Below, piece after piece: positions 1 through 6,508 of a stretch of DNA of 14,819 nucleotides. Positions within the stretch are counted from its first letter, which is position 1. Each line of letters starts with the position of its first letter. This DNA comes from JBBSBR01 sp038251135 (GTDB lineage: Bacteria; Patescibacteriota; Saccharimonadia; UBA4664), in NCBI GenBank assembly GCA_038251135.1, contig JBBSBR010000019.1:1-14819 (forward strand). Direction: 5' to 3'. The notes below the pieces were generated by a model. The model was given only the letters and a program-made list of their open reading frames with translations. It was not told the DNA's origin and did not search any database. A program made the translations under genes and the position numbers.

Positions 1-1
1 A

Positions 2-78
2 TGGAGGGCCATCTGGGATTCGAACCCAGGACACGGGGATTAAGAGTCCCCTGCTCTAACCAACTGAGCTAATGGCCC
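2..78 (-). tRNA. tRNA-Lys (anticodon CUU)
   Basis: The minus strand folds into a full cloverleaf. The 7-bp acceptor stem pairs 72-78 with 6-12 without mismatch, the D arm has the usual AGCTCAGTTGGTTAGAGC form, and the T arm carries TTCGAAT. The anticodon stem GGGGA/TCCCC encloses loop CTCTTAA, giving anticodon CUU, which reads the lysine codon AAG. The 3' CCA is encoded at 4-2. The discriminator base is U73 (complement of a5), whereas tRNA-Lys in well-studied bacteria such as B. subtilis and E. coli has A73. It lies 15 bp downstream of tRNA-Arg(UCG) on the same strand, so the two are probably co-transcribed. Confidence 0.95.
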
Positions 79-93
79 GCAAAGATGTATAAC

Positions 94-169
94 TGGTGCG
101 CTCGGAGGGACTTGAACCCCCGACACCTTGGTTCGAAGCCAAGTGCTCTATCCACTGAGCTACGAGCGC
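94..169 (-). tRNA. tRNA-Arg (anticodon UCG)
   Basis: The minus strand gives a 76-nt cloverleaf. The acceptor arms are 163-169 and 98-104, the discriminator is A, and CCA is encoded at 96-94. The anticodon stem CTTGG/CCAAG encloses loop CTTCGAA, so the anticodon is UCG and reads CGA. It is the upstream member of a two-tRNA unit with tRNA-Lys. I could not pick out a convincing promoter in 170-240 on the minus strand. Confidence 0.95.
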
Positions 170-280
170 GTATTACCATGATACTACGCAGACCCATCAA
201 GAACGAGGGTGATAAGGCGCTTAAGCAACTTCACTTTTATAGCATATTACGCGGGGTTACTCAAGTGGTATTGGGTCTGG

Positions 281-296
281 TATAGTGGGGTATAGT
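281..296 (+). promoter_or_regulatory. Probable -10 region for the 325 gene (two TATAGT boxes)
   Basis: TATAGT occurs at 281-286 and again at 291-296, exactly 10 bp apart; each differs from TATAAT at one base. TTACTC at 257-262 lies 18 bp upstream of the first box and could be a weak -35. Either box gives a short 5' leader before the AGAAGGA ribosome-binding site (312-318) and the ATG at 325. This is a visual match only. Confidence 0.4.
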
Positions 297-324
297 TATT
301 ACGTTTAGTTTAGAAGGACTACCA

Positions 325-894
325 ATGGACATCAAGCCACCTGCACGACCAGAACCGAAGCCCGAAGATTCGAACCCGACAATTACACCCGAGCAACCGG
401 CCGTCGAGCCAACCCCTGATATGGATACCGCCGAACCGGTACAGAGTACCCCCACCACTCCGGTCGTACCAGTGACAACGCCAGCTCCCGAACCAGTAGT
501 AACCGAGACTCCGGTAGATCCACCGGAAACAACAGCTAACCCAACACCACAGGTTGCGCCCGTAGCTGCAGTGACTACTGTCGCCTCCGAGAACGGCAAA
601 GGCTCCAAGATGGCCTTGATCGTGCTAGTTACAGCCTTAATCTCTGCGCTCGTCGCCGGACTGGCTGTCTATGCCTGGCAGACCAGCAGTAACTCCGCCA
701 CAACCGATACCACCAATCAGCAGATAACGGACCTGAAGGCTCAAAACGCCACCTTGACCCAAGATAATACTACTCTGACATCACAGAACAAGGCCCTGAC
801 CGCTCAAGTCGCGAAGCTGTCGACCGCAACACCCACACCGACTCCGACGCCATCGGCGACTCCCAAGCCAACAGCCAGCCCGGCCAAGCCATAG
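325..894 (+). CDS. Pro/Thr-rich single-pass membrane protein with coiled coil
   Basis: The protein has 189 residues and no enzymatic motif I recognise. Residues 1-90 are low-complexity and rich in Pro, Thr, Glu and Val. Residues about 96-118 form one hydrophobic membrane helix preceded by Lys residues. Residues about 130-166 have a polar heptad-like pattern (repeats of ITDLKAQ/ATLTQ/TTLTSQ type), suggesting a coiled coil. The tail is a TPTPTP-type Pro linker. The Lys side of the helix suggests the N-terminal part is cytoplasmic and the coiled coil outside. Start choice rests on AGAAGGA at 312-318. It is flanked by minus-strand tRNA genes and is probably monocistronic, ending at the hairpin at 910-937. 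Such proteins are common in small CPR genomes; the function is unknown, perhaps cell-envelope or surface related. Confidence 0.8.
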   Translation: MDIKPPARPEPKPEDSNPTITPEQPAVEPTPDMDTAEPVQSTPTTPVVPVTTPAPEPVVTETPVDPPETTANPTPQVAPVAAVTTVASENGKGSKMALIVLVTALISALVAGLAVYAWQTSSNSATTDTTNQQITDLKAQNATLTQDNTTLTSQNKALTAQVAKLSTATPTPTPTPSATPKPTASPAKP

Positions 895-909
895 CTTTAC
901 CGTCTAGCA

Positions 910-937
910 AACAAACGACCCGCAAGGGTCGTTTGTT
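910..937 (+). terminator. Rho-independent terminator, probably bidirectional
   Basis: A perfect 12-bp stem pairs 910-921 (AACAAACGACCC) with 926-937 (GGGTCGTTTGTT) around a GCAA tetraloop. The U-rich 3' arm suits termination of the plus-strand 325 gene. The A-rich 5' arm provides U-rich sequence when read from the minus strand, so it may also end transcription of tRNA-Arg(CCG). It sits between these two convergent genes. Confidence 0.85.
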
Positions 938-951
938 GAATTGTACAAAAA

Positions 952-1027
952 TGGTGCGCCTGAAGGGAATCGAACCCCCGACACCCAGTACCGGAAACTG
1001 GTGCTCTATCCACTGAGCTACAGGCGC
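952..1027 (-). tRNA. tRNA-Arg (anticodon CCG)
   Basis: The minus strand gives a 76-nt cloverleaf. The acceptor arms are 1021-1027 and 956-962, the discriminator is A, and CCA is encoded at 954-952. The anticodon stem CCAGT/ACTGG encloses loop TTCCGGT, so the anticodon is CCG and reads CGG. Together with Arg(UCG) it covers the purine-ending CGN codons. Confidence 0.95.
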
Positions 1028-1057
1028 AAATTTTGGCCGGACCGACGCATCCAAGCT

Positions 1058-1063
1058 ATTATA
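1058..1063 (-). promoter_or_regulatory. -10 box of tRNA-Arg(CCG)
   Basis: The minus strand reads a perfect TATAAT here, 30 bp upstream of the mature tRNA 5' end, leaving a short leader. The base run 17 bp further upstream (GCCAAC) is a poor -35 match. The call rests on the perfect -10 and its position. Confidence 0.5.
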
Positions 1064-1104
1064 CGGCAGATGCCGGTAAAGTTGGCTATCGGAGCGCAAG
1101 CGAT

Positions 1105-1133
1105 TTGGCTGATTTACATGTTCGGGGTAGACT
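1105..1133 (+). promoter_or_regulatory. Possible promoter for the 1140 gene (leaderless)
   Basis: TTGGCT (1105-1110) and TAGACT (1128-1133) are separated by 17 bp, each with 4 of 6 consensus matches. The predicted transcription start is close to 1140, the A of the ATG. A leaderless mRNA would explain why the only purine-rich stretch, AGAGG at 1134-1138, lies just one base from the start codon. Confidence 0.3.
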
Positions 1134-1139
1134 AGAGGC

Positions 1140-1532
1140 ATGCAAGAAGCCAATGAAGCCTCCAAAACCGCCCTCGAAAACAGCGTTGCCTGGTACCTGT
1201 CCGACCGGCTGCAGGACGCGGGTACGCCGATCGCCACCAAGAAATACCTCACCCCGGAGAATCTCCTGGTCTATCTGACGCGCTGCAATGTCGCCGAATC
1301 CAGCGTACCGCGCGTGAAAGTACAGATATTTGAGCGCATCAGCGGCGGCGTCCGTGAGTCGGCCTACCAACTGTTTGACGATCACCGCTTTACCAAGTAT
1401 CAGAATGAAATGGTCTTCGGCACATCCGCCTCCGGCGCCGACGGTACCGTAACCGCCCCTGTAGATCAGGCAGAGGCCGACCACCTCTTAGAGCTGCTCA
1501 ACAGCCTTCAGACTGCCCGTCAGACATTATAA
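1140..1532 (+). CDS. Hypothetical protein, small and soluble
   Basis: The protein has 130 residues, is mildly acidic, and shows no membrane segment, signal peptide or motif that I recognise. The N-terminal third contains a helical stretch (about residues 8-27) and a segment of LTPENLLVYLTRCNV type. The C-terminal 25 residues are predicted helical (AEADHLLELLNSLQ). The codon pattern matches neighbouring genes and the frame is open over its whole length, which supports a real gene. The start at 1140 lacks a correctly spaced Shine-Dalgarno sequence; it may be leaderless. It is followed by 97 bp before the GGDEF gene on the same strand. Confidence 0.65.
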   Translation: MQEANEASKTALENSVAWYLSDRLQDAGTPIATKKYLTPENLLVYLTRCNVAESSVPRVKVQIFERISGGVRESAYQLFDDHRFTKYQNEMVFGTSASGADGTVTAPVDQAEADHLLELLNSLQTARQTL

Positions 1533-1535
1533 GTA

Positions 1536-1564
1536 TTGCATTTTTGTGGATAATAGTATGTAAT
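1536..1564 (+). promoter_or_regulatory. Possible promoter for the GGDEF gene
   Basis: TTGCAT (1536-1541) and TGTAAT (1559-1564) are 17 bp apart in an AT-rich stretch between the 1140 and 1630 genes. The -10 box lacks the important second-position A, so the match is weak. Confidence 0.25.
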
Positions 1565-1629
1565 GGTGTCTAGCCTCAACGCTAGCTCCGTTTCCATTCA
1601 TATTCGTTCTAGCCGGAAGGAGTGCCAAG

Positions 1630-2424
1630 ATGACCGATGACCCGATCGAGACTCTCGCCAAAGAGATTCTGGGTAAGATCCAGCCACCGATGGCGGCTCC
1701 TTCGCCGGACGTTAATCCGAGTGATGCAACGGTGGCTTTCGCCAAGGCCGCGGCTCGGTTCATGCTGGATGACGCGCAGGGTCTGGTTGATGTCGACGAG
1801 GCCGTCCGCCGGGCCGTCGCCTCCATGCTTCACCCGGAGGGCACGGCTGAGCGCCGCGGTATCAGCCGACATCCGCTCACCGGGCTGCCCGACAAGGCAT
1901 CCTATCTGGAGCTCCTGCCGACATTCGAGACCAACAAGCTCTACGCCATCATCAGCATTGATGCCAACGGCCTCAAGCTGATCAACAAAGAGCTCGGCCA
2001 TCATTTCGGCGATGCAATCCTGATCGCCGTCGCCCGTACGCTGACCGTCGTCGCGAAGCAGTTTGGCGAAGCGAACGTCTTTCACCTCAGCGGCGATGAG
2101 TTTGCGGCCTTCGTACCGATGGATTCGGCTCAAAAATTCATCGATACAGAGATTGCGCTACTCAACGGCTACTTCGCCCAAGAGCAGATCGAGAACGGGC
2201 GCAGTGACGCGCAATCGCGCAACGGCGTGGTCGCAACAGCTAAGATTCGGGGGGTGCTCGGGCGCAAATCCGGCATTACTGCCGGATACGGCCCCAATGA
2301 AGAGGCGGCCGAGCGCATGCTCAGACTCAATAAGGCCTTGCACTACAGCACCGTGCCGCTTGTCAAAGGTCTAGTCCAAAGACTGCGTAACAGAATGCAG
2401 AATCAATCAAATTCCGGTCCCTAG
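1630..2424 (+). CDS. GGDEF-domain protein (putative diguanylate cyclase)
   Basis: The protein has 264 residues and no membrane segment, so it is probably cytosolic. A helical N-terminal region (1-75) precedes a GGDEF domain at about 78-225. The domain opens with HPLTGLPD, a form of the family DxLTGLxN motif. D111 sits where the first metal-binding Asp is expected, followed by the INKELGHHFGD stretch with N119 and D128 in the substrate-recognition positions. The signature is SGDEF (154-158) instead of GGDEF. Active GGDEF domains make c-di-GMP from two GTP; a Ser at the first position is a variant whose activity cannot be assumed. I see no RxxD inhibitory site upstream of the signature. No EAL or sensory domain is attached. 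A ribosome-binding site (GGAAGGAG, 1615-1622) supports the ATG. It ends just before a strong terminator, so it is separate from the GH130 genes downstream. Confidence 0.85.
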   Translation: MTDDPIETLAKEILGKIQPPMAAPSPDVNPSDATVAFAKAAARFMLDDAQGLVDVDEAVRRAVASMLHPEGTAERRGISRHPLTGLPDKASYLELLPTFETNKLYAIISIDANGLKLINKELGHHFGDAILIAVARTLTVVAKQFGEANVFHLSGDEFAAFVPMDSAQKFIDTEIALLNGYFAQEQIENGRSDAQSRNGVVATAKIRGVLGRKSGITAGYGPNEEAAERMLRLNKALHYSTVPLVKGLVQRLRNRMQNQSNSGP

Positions 2425-2440
2425 CGATCCTCGGACCGCT

Positions 2441-2477
2441 CGCCCATCGGCAGAACCTGCCGATGGGCGCTTTCTTT
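2441..2477 (+). terminator. Rho-independent terminator after the GGDEF gene
   Basis: A perfect 13-bp stem pairs 2441-2453 (CGCCCATCGGCAG) with 2457-2469 around loop AAC and is followed by CTTTCTTT (2470-2477). It starts 16 bp after the TAG stop. The stem sequence resembles that of the hairpin at 6455-6485. Confidence 0.9.
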
Positions 2478-2535
2478 GACTTGCGATAGCGAAGAAGCTC
2501 GAATTCAAGGCGGTTGTTTGTGACATGCCCAGCAT

Positions 2536-2551
2536 TGTGACATAGATCACA
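2536..2551 (+). promoter_or_regulatory. CRP/FNR-family operator, perfect TGTGA-N6-TCACA
   Basis: TGTGACATAGATCACA is an exact match to the TGTGA-N6-TCACA site bound by CRP-type regulators. Its centre (2543.5) is about 42 bp upstream of the start predicted from the -10 box at 2574-2579, the spacing of class II CRP-activated promoters. The nonamer TTGTGACAT that covers the left arm (2535-2543) also occurs at 2518-2526, 17 bp upstream, possibly an additional half site. No regulator gene is in the window. Confidence 0.6.
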
Positions 2552-2579
2552 TTACAATTGAGGCCAAAAGGGTTATGCT
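2552..2579 (+). promoter_or_regulatory. Probable promoter of the GH130 gene pair
   Basis: TTACAA (2552-2557) and TATGCT (2574-2579) are 16 bp apart. The weak -35 and the CRP-like palindrome touching it are what an activator-dependent promoter looks like. The predicted transcript starts near 2586 and has a leader of about 23 nt. Confidence 0.5.
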
Positions 2580-2608
2580 AGAGACTAGAAACACGAAGTG
2601 AGGATGCA

Positions 2609-4492
2609 TTGGCACGGCTAAATAAAGTTTGGCCCCTGGGGATATCCAAGGACCACGATAGTATTGCCTTAATTGGGCGTATTTCCGTGGCCTTTCGGCG
2701 CCACCTGACACTGGGCCACGGCCACGGTCGAAATTTCGTTCTGCGCGAAGAAGGTCCGGTGATTACCCTCCCCCTCGGCAAGAACGAAGACGCCCAGCAC
2801 ATTGTCGATCCCAGGTTGGCAAACGTTATGCGTACCGGCATACTCACCTATTCGGTACCGGTTGAAGGCCGCCTGCAGTTGCGCGTGGCGGTTCACGAAC
2901 ACGACGACGAGCTAAACGTCTGGGAGGTGCCGTCGCTCAATAATCACCTGACCGGCACGGGCATGGTGGTGCCGGAGTACCGCCACGACGGTCAGTACGT
3001 CCTCTACAGCACCGACCGGCATCTGCGCGTCTCGATGACCAAGAACCTCGTGGCCTGGCACACAGTCGACCAGCTCCTGATCTCACCCCGGCCGGGCTGG
3101 TTCGACCGCAATGATCTGAAGCTGGTCAACGTGGCTAGCATCGACCGCGGAATATTCGTCCTCTACGAGAGCTCGCACGTCGCCAAAGACCAGGTCACCG
3201 TCAGTTTAGGCGGAGCACTGTTTGCCGCCGACAACCCGTCCCGCCTCCTGTGGCGCAGCGACGATCCGCTCTGGGAAGAGACCTCTCCGGTGCGTGACGA
3301 AAAACGTATCCTGGGCGCCGTGGTCGAGGCTCGGGATTTCACCCTGTACCTTACGAGCCGCACCGAACAGCTCATAACCATCACCCTGCCCAAGCCTTTC
3401 GCCGAGAAGATTCCCCGATCATCAGGCACCAAACTTCACCGCCACCCCAAAAACCCGATCCTGTCGCCGACTACGTACGAATGGGAATCCGAAGCCGTCT
3501 TTAACCCCGCTGCTTTCATCCACGACAATCGCGTCCATCTGCTCTACCGGGCGATCGGACCGGACGGCGTTTCGAGAATCGGTTATGCTTCGAGCGCCGA
3601 CGGAATCCACTTCGATGAGCGCCTCGACCACCCGGTCTACACGCCAACCTATGGCATCGGTATGCCCGATCCGGCGAACGCGACGGGCGCCCGCACCTAC
3701 AACCGCGAGCTGAACCCGTCGGGTGGCGGTTGGGCCGGCTGCGAAGACCCCCGAGTGATCGTCATAGAGGATCGAGCCTACATGTCGTTCGTGGCTTTCG
3801 ACGGCTGGAACTTTATCCGTCAGGCGCTTACTTCAATCCCGCTGACAGGCATCGTCGAGAAGCGCTGGGACTGGAAGAAGCCGGTACTTATCTCACGCCC
3901 CGGTGAGACTCATAAGAACTGGGTGATCTTTCCCGAAAAAATTAACGGTAAATACGCAATTCTGCACGGCGTCAGTCCCAAAATACACATCGAATATATC
4001 GACAGTCTCGATGAGCTTGACGGCCAAACCTACATCCAAAGCCTGCCCTCGCACGGCGGTGCCGGCTACCATGACGCCAGCCGCCAGGACCACTGGGACA
4101 ACCGCGTCCGCGGAGCCGGTGCGCCGCCGCTCAAAACCCCCATGGGCTGGCTGCTGCTCTACCACGCCACCGACCGCCGCGACCCCGGCAAGTACAAGCT
4201 GGGGGCGATGTTGCTCGATCTGGCCGATCCCACCAAAGTTTTACACCGCAGCGATTACCCCCTGCTGGAACCCGACGAATGGTATGAAAATGACGGCAAG
4301 CCCGGCGTGGTCTACACCTGCGGCGCAGTGATCGTGGGTGAAAACCTGATCGTCTATTACGGCGGCGGCGATAAGCGTATTGCCGTTGCCCGAACCAACG
4401 TCATGACCTTTTTGAAGGCTCTGGCCGAGGGTACGGCCACCGAGCTCAAGCCGGTTGATCTTACCGATCAGCACGAGATGAGCGTACACTAG
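2609..4492 (+). CDS. GH130-family protein, first of pair (degenerate N-half plus GH130 C-half)
   Basis: The protein has 627 residues and no signal peptide, so it is probably cytosolic. The C-terminal half (about 270-615) is a typical five-bladed GH130 propeller. It shows NPILSP (282-287), a LLYRA strand, GCEDPR (377-382) with D380 at the family's catalytic acid position, FPEK (441-444), GAGAPPLKT, GWLLLYH and a terminal VYYGGGD blade. GH130 enzymes are phosphorylases or hydrolases acting on beta-mannosides; I cannot assign the linkage. The N-terminal half looks like a decayed second propeller: the GGALFAADNPSRLLWRSDDP stretch matches the LGAMLLDLADPTKVLHRSDYP blade of the C-half, but GCEDPR is absent. 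The start is TTG 2609, preceded by AGGA at 2601-2604; an in-frame stop at 2579-2581 and the lack of other starts leave little choice. It lies 32 bp upstream of its paralogue. Confidence 0.85.
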   Translation: MARLNKVWPLGISKDHDSIALIGRISVAFRRHLTLGHGHGRNFVLREEGPVITLPLGKNEDAQHIVDPRLANVMRTGILTYSVPVEGRLQLRVAVHEHDDELNVWEVPSLNNHLTGTGMVVPEYRHDGQYVLYSTDRHLRVSMTKNLVAWHTVDQLLISPRPGWFDRNDLKLVNVASIDRGIFVLYESSHVAKDQVTVSLGGALFAADNPSRLLWRSDDPLWEETSPVRDEKRILGAVVEARDFTLYLTSRTEQLITITLPKPFAEKIPRSSGTKLHRHPKNPILSPTTYEWESEAVFNPAAFIHDNRVHLLYRAIGPDGVSRIGYASSADGIHFDERLDHPVYTPTYGIGMPDPANATGARTYNRELNPSGGGWAGCEDPRVIVIEDRAYMSFVAFDGWNFIRQALTSIPLTGIVEKRWDWKKPVLISRPGETHKNWVIFPEKINGKYAILHGVSPKIHIEYIDSLDELDGQTYIQSLPSHGGAGYHDASRQDHWDNRVRGAGAPPLKTPMGWLLLYHATDRRDPGKYKLGAMLLDLADPTKVLHRSDYPLLEPDEWYENDGKPGVVYTCGAVIVGENLIVYYGGGDKRIAVARTNVMTFLKALAEGTATELKPVDLTDQHEMSVH

Positions 4493-4524
4493 CATTACCG
4501 TTTAACGAGAGTCACCAACAACCG

Positions 4525-6438
4525 ATGTTTAGCGTTCGCCGTAATCCTGCCGATCCCTTCATTACCCCGGACATCCAGATGCCCTGGCGGGCGGTCGGAG
4601 CCTTCAACCCGTCGCCGACGTGGCTGGGCGATACGCAATACGTCCTCTACCGGGCCGCCACCGCGCCCGCACTCTTTGCCGGGGTGACGCTTGAGCTGTC
4701 GACCGTCGCCATTGCCAGCAGCGATGCCGGCGGAGCCTTTGGCCATCACCGCCAGCTGATCATGCCGGAGCATGATTGGGAGAAGTACGGCTGCGAAGAT
4801 CCGCGCGTCACCAAAATCGACGATACGTACTATATTTTCTATACCGCCCTATCGCTCTATCCGTACACGGCCGAGGGTATCAAAGTGGCGGTCGCGACGA
4901 GCAAGGATCTTCACTCAATTGAGGAGAAGCACCTCGTCACGCCCTTTAACGCCAAGGCGATGACGCTGTTTCCGGAGCGCATCAACGGCAAACTCGCCGC
5001 TATTCTGACCGTTCATAGCGATCTGCCGCCGTCGCGTACCGCCATTGCCTACTTCGATACGCCCGAAGACATCTGGAGCCCAGAGTATTGGGACGAGTGG
5101 TACGCCAATCTCGATCAGCATACGCTGGAGATCAGACACAATGAGTCCGACCATGTAGAGGTCGGCGCGGCCCCCGTCAAGACTGCCGACGGCTGGCTGC
5201 TGGTATATTCCCATATCCAAAATTACTTCTCCGACGACAAGATTTTCGGTATCGAAGCCGCTTTGATTGATCTGAACGACCCGCAGCGGATTATTGCGCA
5301 GACCAACTTCCCCTTTATGGTGCCCGAGACCAGTTATGAACGCTACGGTCGATTACCAAACATCATCTTCCCCTCCGGCGTCGAACGCGACGGCGACAAG
5401 CTCTGGGTTTACTACGGCGCTACCGATACCGTATGCTGCCGAGCCGAACTGAACCTGCCGGCGTTACTGGCCAGTATGTCGCCCGACGGTTCAGTCCGCC
5501 AGCACGCCAAGCGCTTCGAGGGCAACCCCATCCTGTCGCCGATACCCGAGCACGAATGGGAGTCCAGTCACGTGCTAAACCCAACCGCGGTCGAGGTCGA
5601 CGGTGATGTCCATATCCTCTACCGAGCCGTAGGGCCGGCCAACACCTCGGTTATCGGCTACGCCCGCAGTCATGACGGCTTTACGATCGACGAGCGTTTG
5701 CCCGATCCCATCTACGGCCCGCGGGCCGATTTTGAGCAAAAACATGCCGGTTCAACTGATAATTCGGGCTGTGAAGACGCACGCGTAGTACGCATCGACG
5801 ACCGATTAATAATTACCTACACCGCCTACGATAGCGTGGTTGCCCCGCGGGTGGCCTCGAGCTCGATAGCCGTCGATGACTTCCTGGCTCACCGTTGGGA
5901 CCGCTGGTCGGAACCGAATCTGATCTCGCCCGAGGGCATCGACGACAAGGACGCCTGCGTGATTCCCGAAAAGATTAAGGGTCAGTATATGCTGCTCCAC
6001 CGCATCGATCATCACGTCTGCGCGGACTTCGTCGACGACCTTGATTTTACGGATCACAAAATCACCCGCTGCATTCAGATCTTCGGGCCGCGGCGCGGTA
6101 TGTGGGACTCAAACAAGGTCGGTATTGCCGGTCCTCCAATCAAGACCAAGGCAGGCTGGGTGCTGTTCTATCACGGTATCACTTCAGAAGGGGCTTACTG
6201 CCTGGGAGCCGTACTTTTGGACGCTACCGACCCGACTCAAGTAATCGGCCGGACGTCGCAGCCCATCATGAGCCCGGTGGAGCCATGGGAGCGCGAAGGC
6301 TGGATCAGCAACGTCGTCTTCCCCTGCGGCCAAGTAGTTCGCGACGGCATTGTCTACCTCTACTACGGCGGTGCCGATCATGTGGTTGGCGTCGCTACGA
6401 TCACGATCGACGAGCTCCTAGCCAACCTCCACCTGTAA
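4525..6438 (+). CDS. GH130-family protein, second of pair (two complete GH130-like halves)
   Basis: The protein has 637 residues, about twice the usual GH130 length, and no signal peptide. Both halves keep the family landmarks. The N-half has an opening NPxDPF-like strand, GCEDPR at 89-94 (D92), FPERING, GAAPVKT with GWLLVYS, and a final LWVYYGATD blade. The C-half, from about residue 333, has NPILSP, GCEDAR at 415-420 (D418, Pro replaced by Ala), IPEKIKG, AGPPIKT with GWVLFYHG, and YLYYGGAD. It may therefore have two catalytic sites. Likely role: intracellular phosphorolysis or hydrolysis of beta-mannosides or related oligosaccharides; substrate unknown. The ATG lacks a well-spaced Shine-Dalgarno sequence, so translation may be coupled to the upstream gene. 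The GC-rich hairpin at 6455-6485 ends the unit. Confidence 0.85.
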   Translation: MFSVRRNPADPFITPDIQMPWRAVGAFNPSPTWLGDTQYVLYRAATAPALFAGVTLELSTVAIASSDAGGAFGHHRQLIMPEHDWEKYGCEDPRVTKIDDTYYIFYTALSLYPYTAEGIKVAVATSKDLHSIEEKHLVTPFNAKAMTLFPERINGKLAAILTVHSDLPPSRTAIAYFDTPEDIWSPEYWDEWYANLDQHTLEIRHNESDHVEVGAAPVKTADGWLLVYSHIQNYFSDDKIFGIEAALIDLNDPQRIIAQTNFPFMVPETSYERYGRLPNIIFPSGVERDGDKLWVYYGATDTVCCRAELNLPALLASMSPDGSVRQHAKRFEGNPILSPIPEHEWESSHVLNPTAVEVDGDVHILYRAVGPANTSVIGYARSHDGFTIDERLPDPIYGPRADFEQKHAGSTDNSGCEDARVVRIDDRLIITYTAYDSVVAPRVASSSIAVDDFLAHRWDRWSEPNLISPEGIDDKDACVIPEKIKGQYMLLHRIDHHVCADFVDDLDFTDHKITRCIQIFGPRRGMWDSNKVGIAGPPIKTKAGWVLFYHGITSEGAYCLGAVLLDATDPTQVIGRTSQPIMSPVEPWEREGWISNVVFPCGQVVRDGIVYLYYGGADHVVGVATITIDELLANLHL

Positions 6439-6454
6439 TTCCCGGTACCGAAAT

Positions 6455-6485
6455 CCGCCCGTCGGCAATATCTGCCGGCGGGCGG
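6455..6485 (+). terminator. Terminator hairpin between convergent genes
   Basis: A 13-bp stem pairs 6455-6467 (CCGCCCGTCGGCA) with 6473-6485 (TGCCGGCGGGCGG), with one G-U pair and loop ATATC. The 3' flank TTAGTTTGAG is only moderately U-rich. It lies between the second GH130 gene and the convergent ABC ATPase gene and may act on both. Confidence 0.75.
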
Positions 6486-6508
6486 TTAGTTTGAGTGAAT
6501 TTCACCGA

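Noticed and set aside
85..285. Plus-strand open frame across the tRNA-Arg(UCG) gene
   Set aside because: Its sequence (RRDLNPRHLGSKPSALSTEL) is the familiar translation of an antisense tRNA gene, as is the frame at 941-1135 over tRNA-Arg(CCG).
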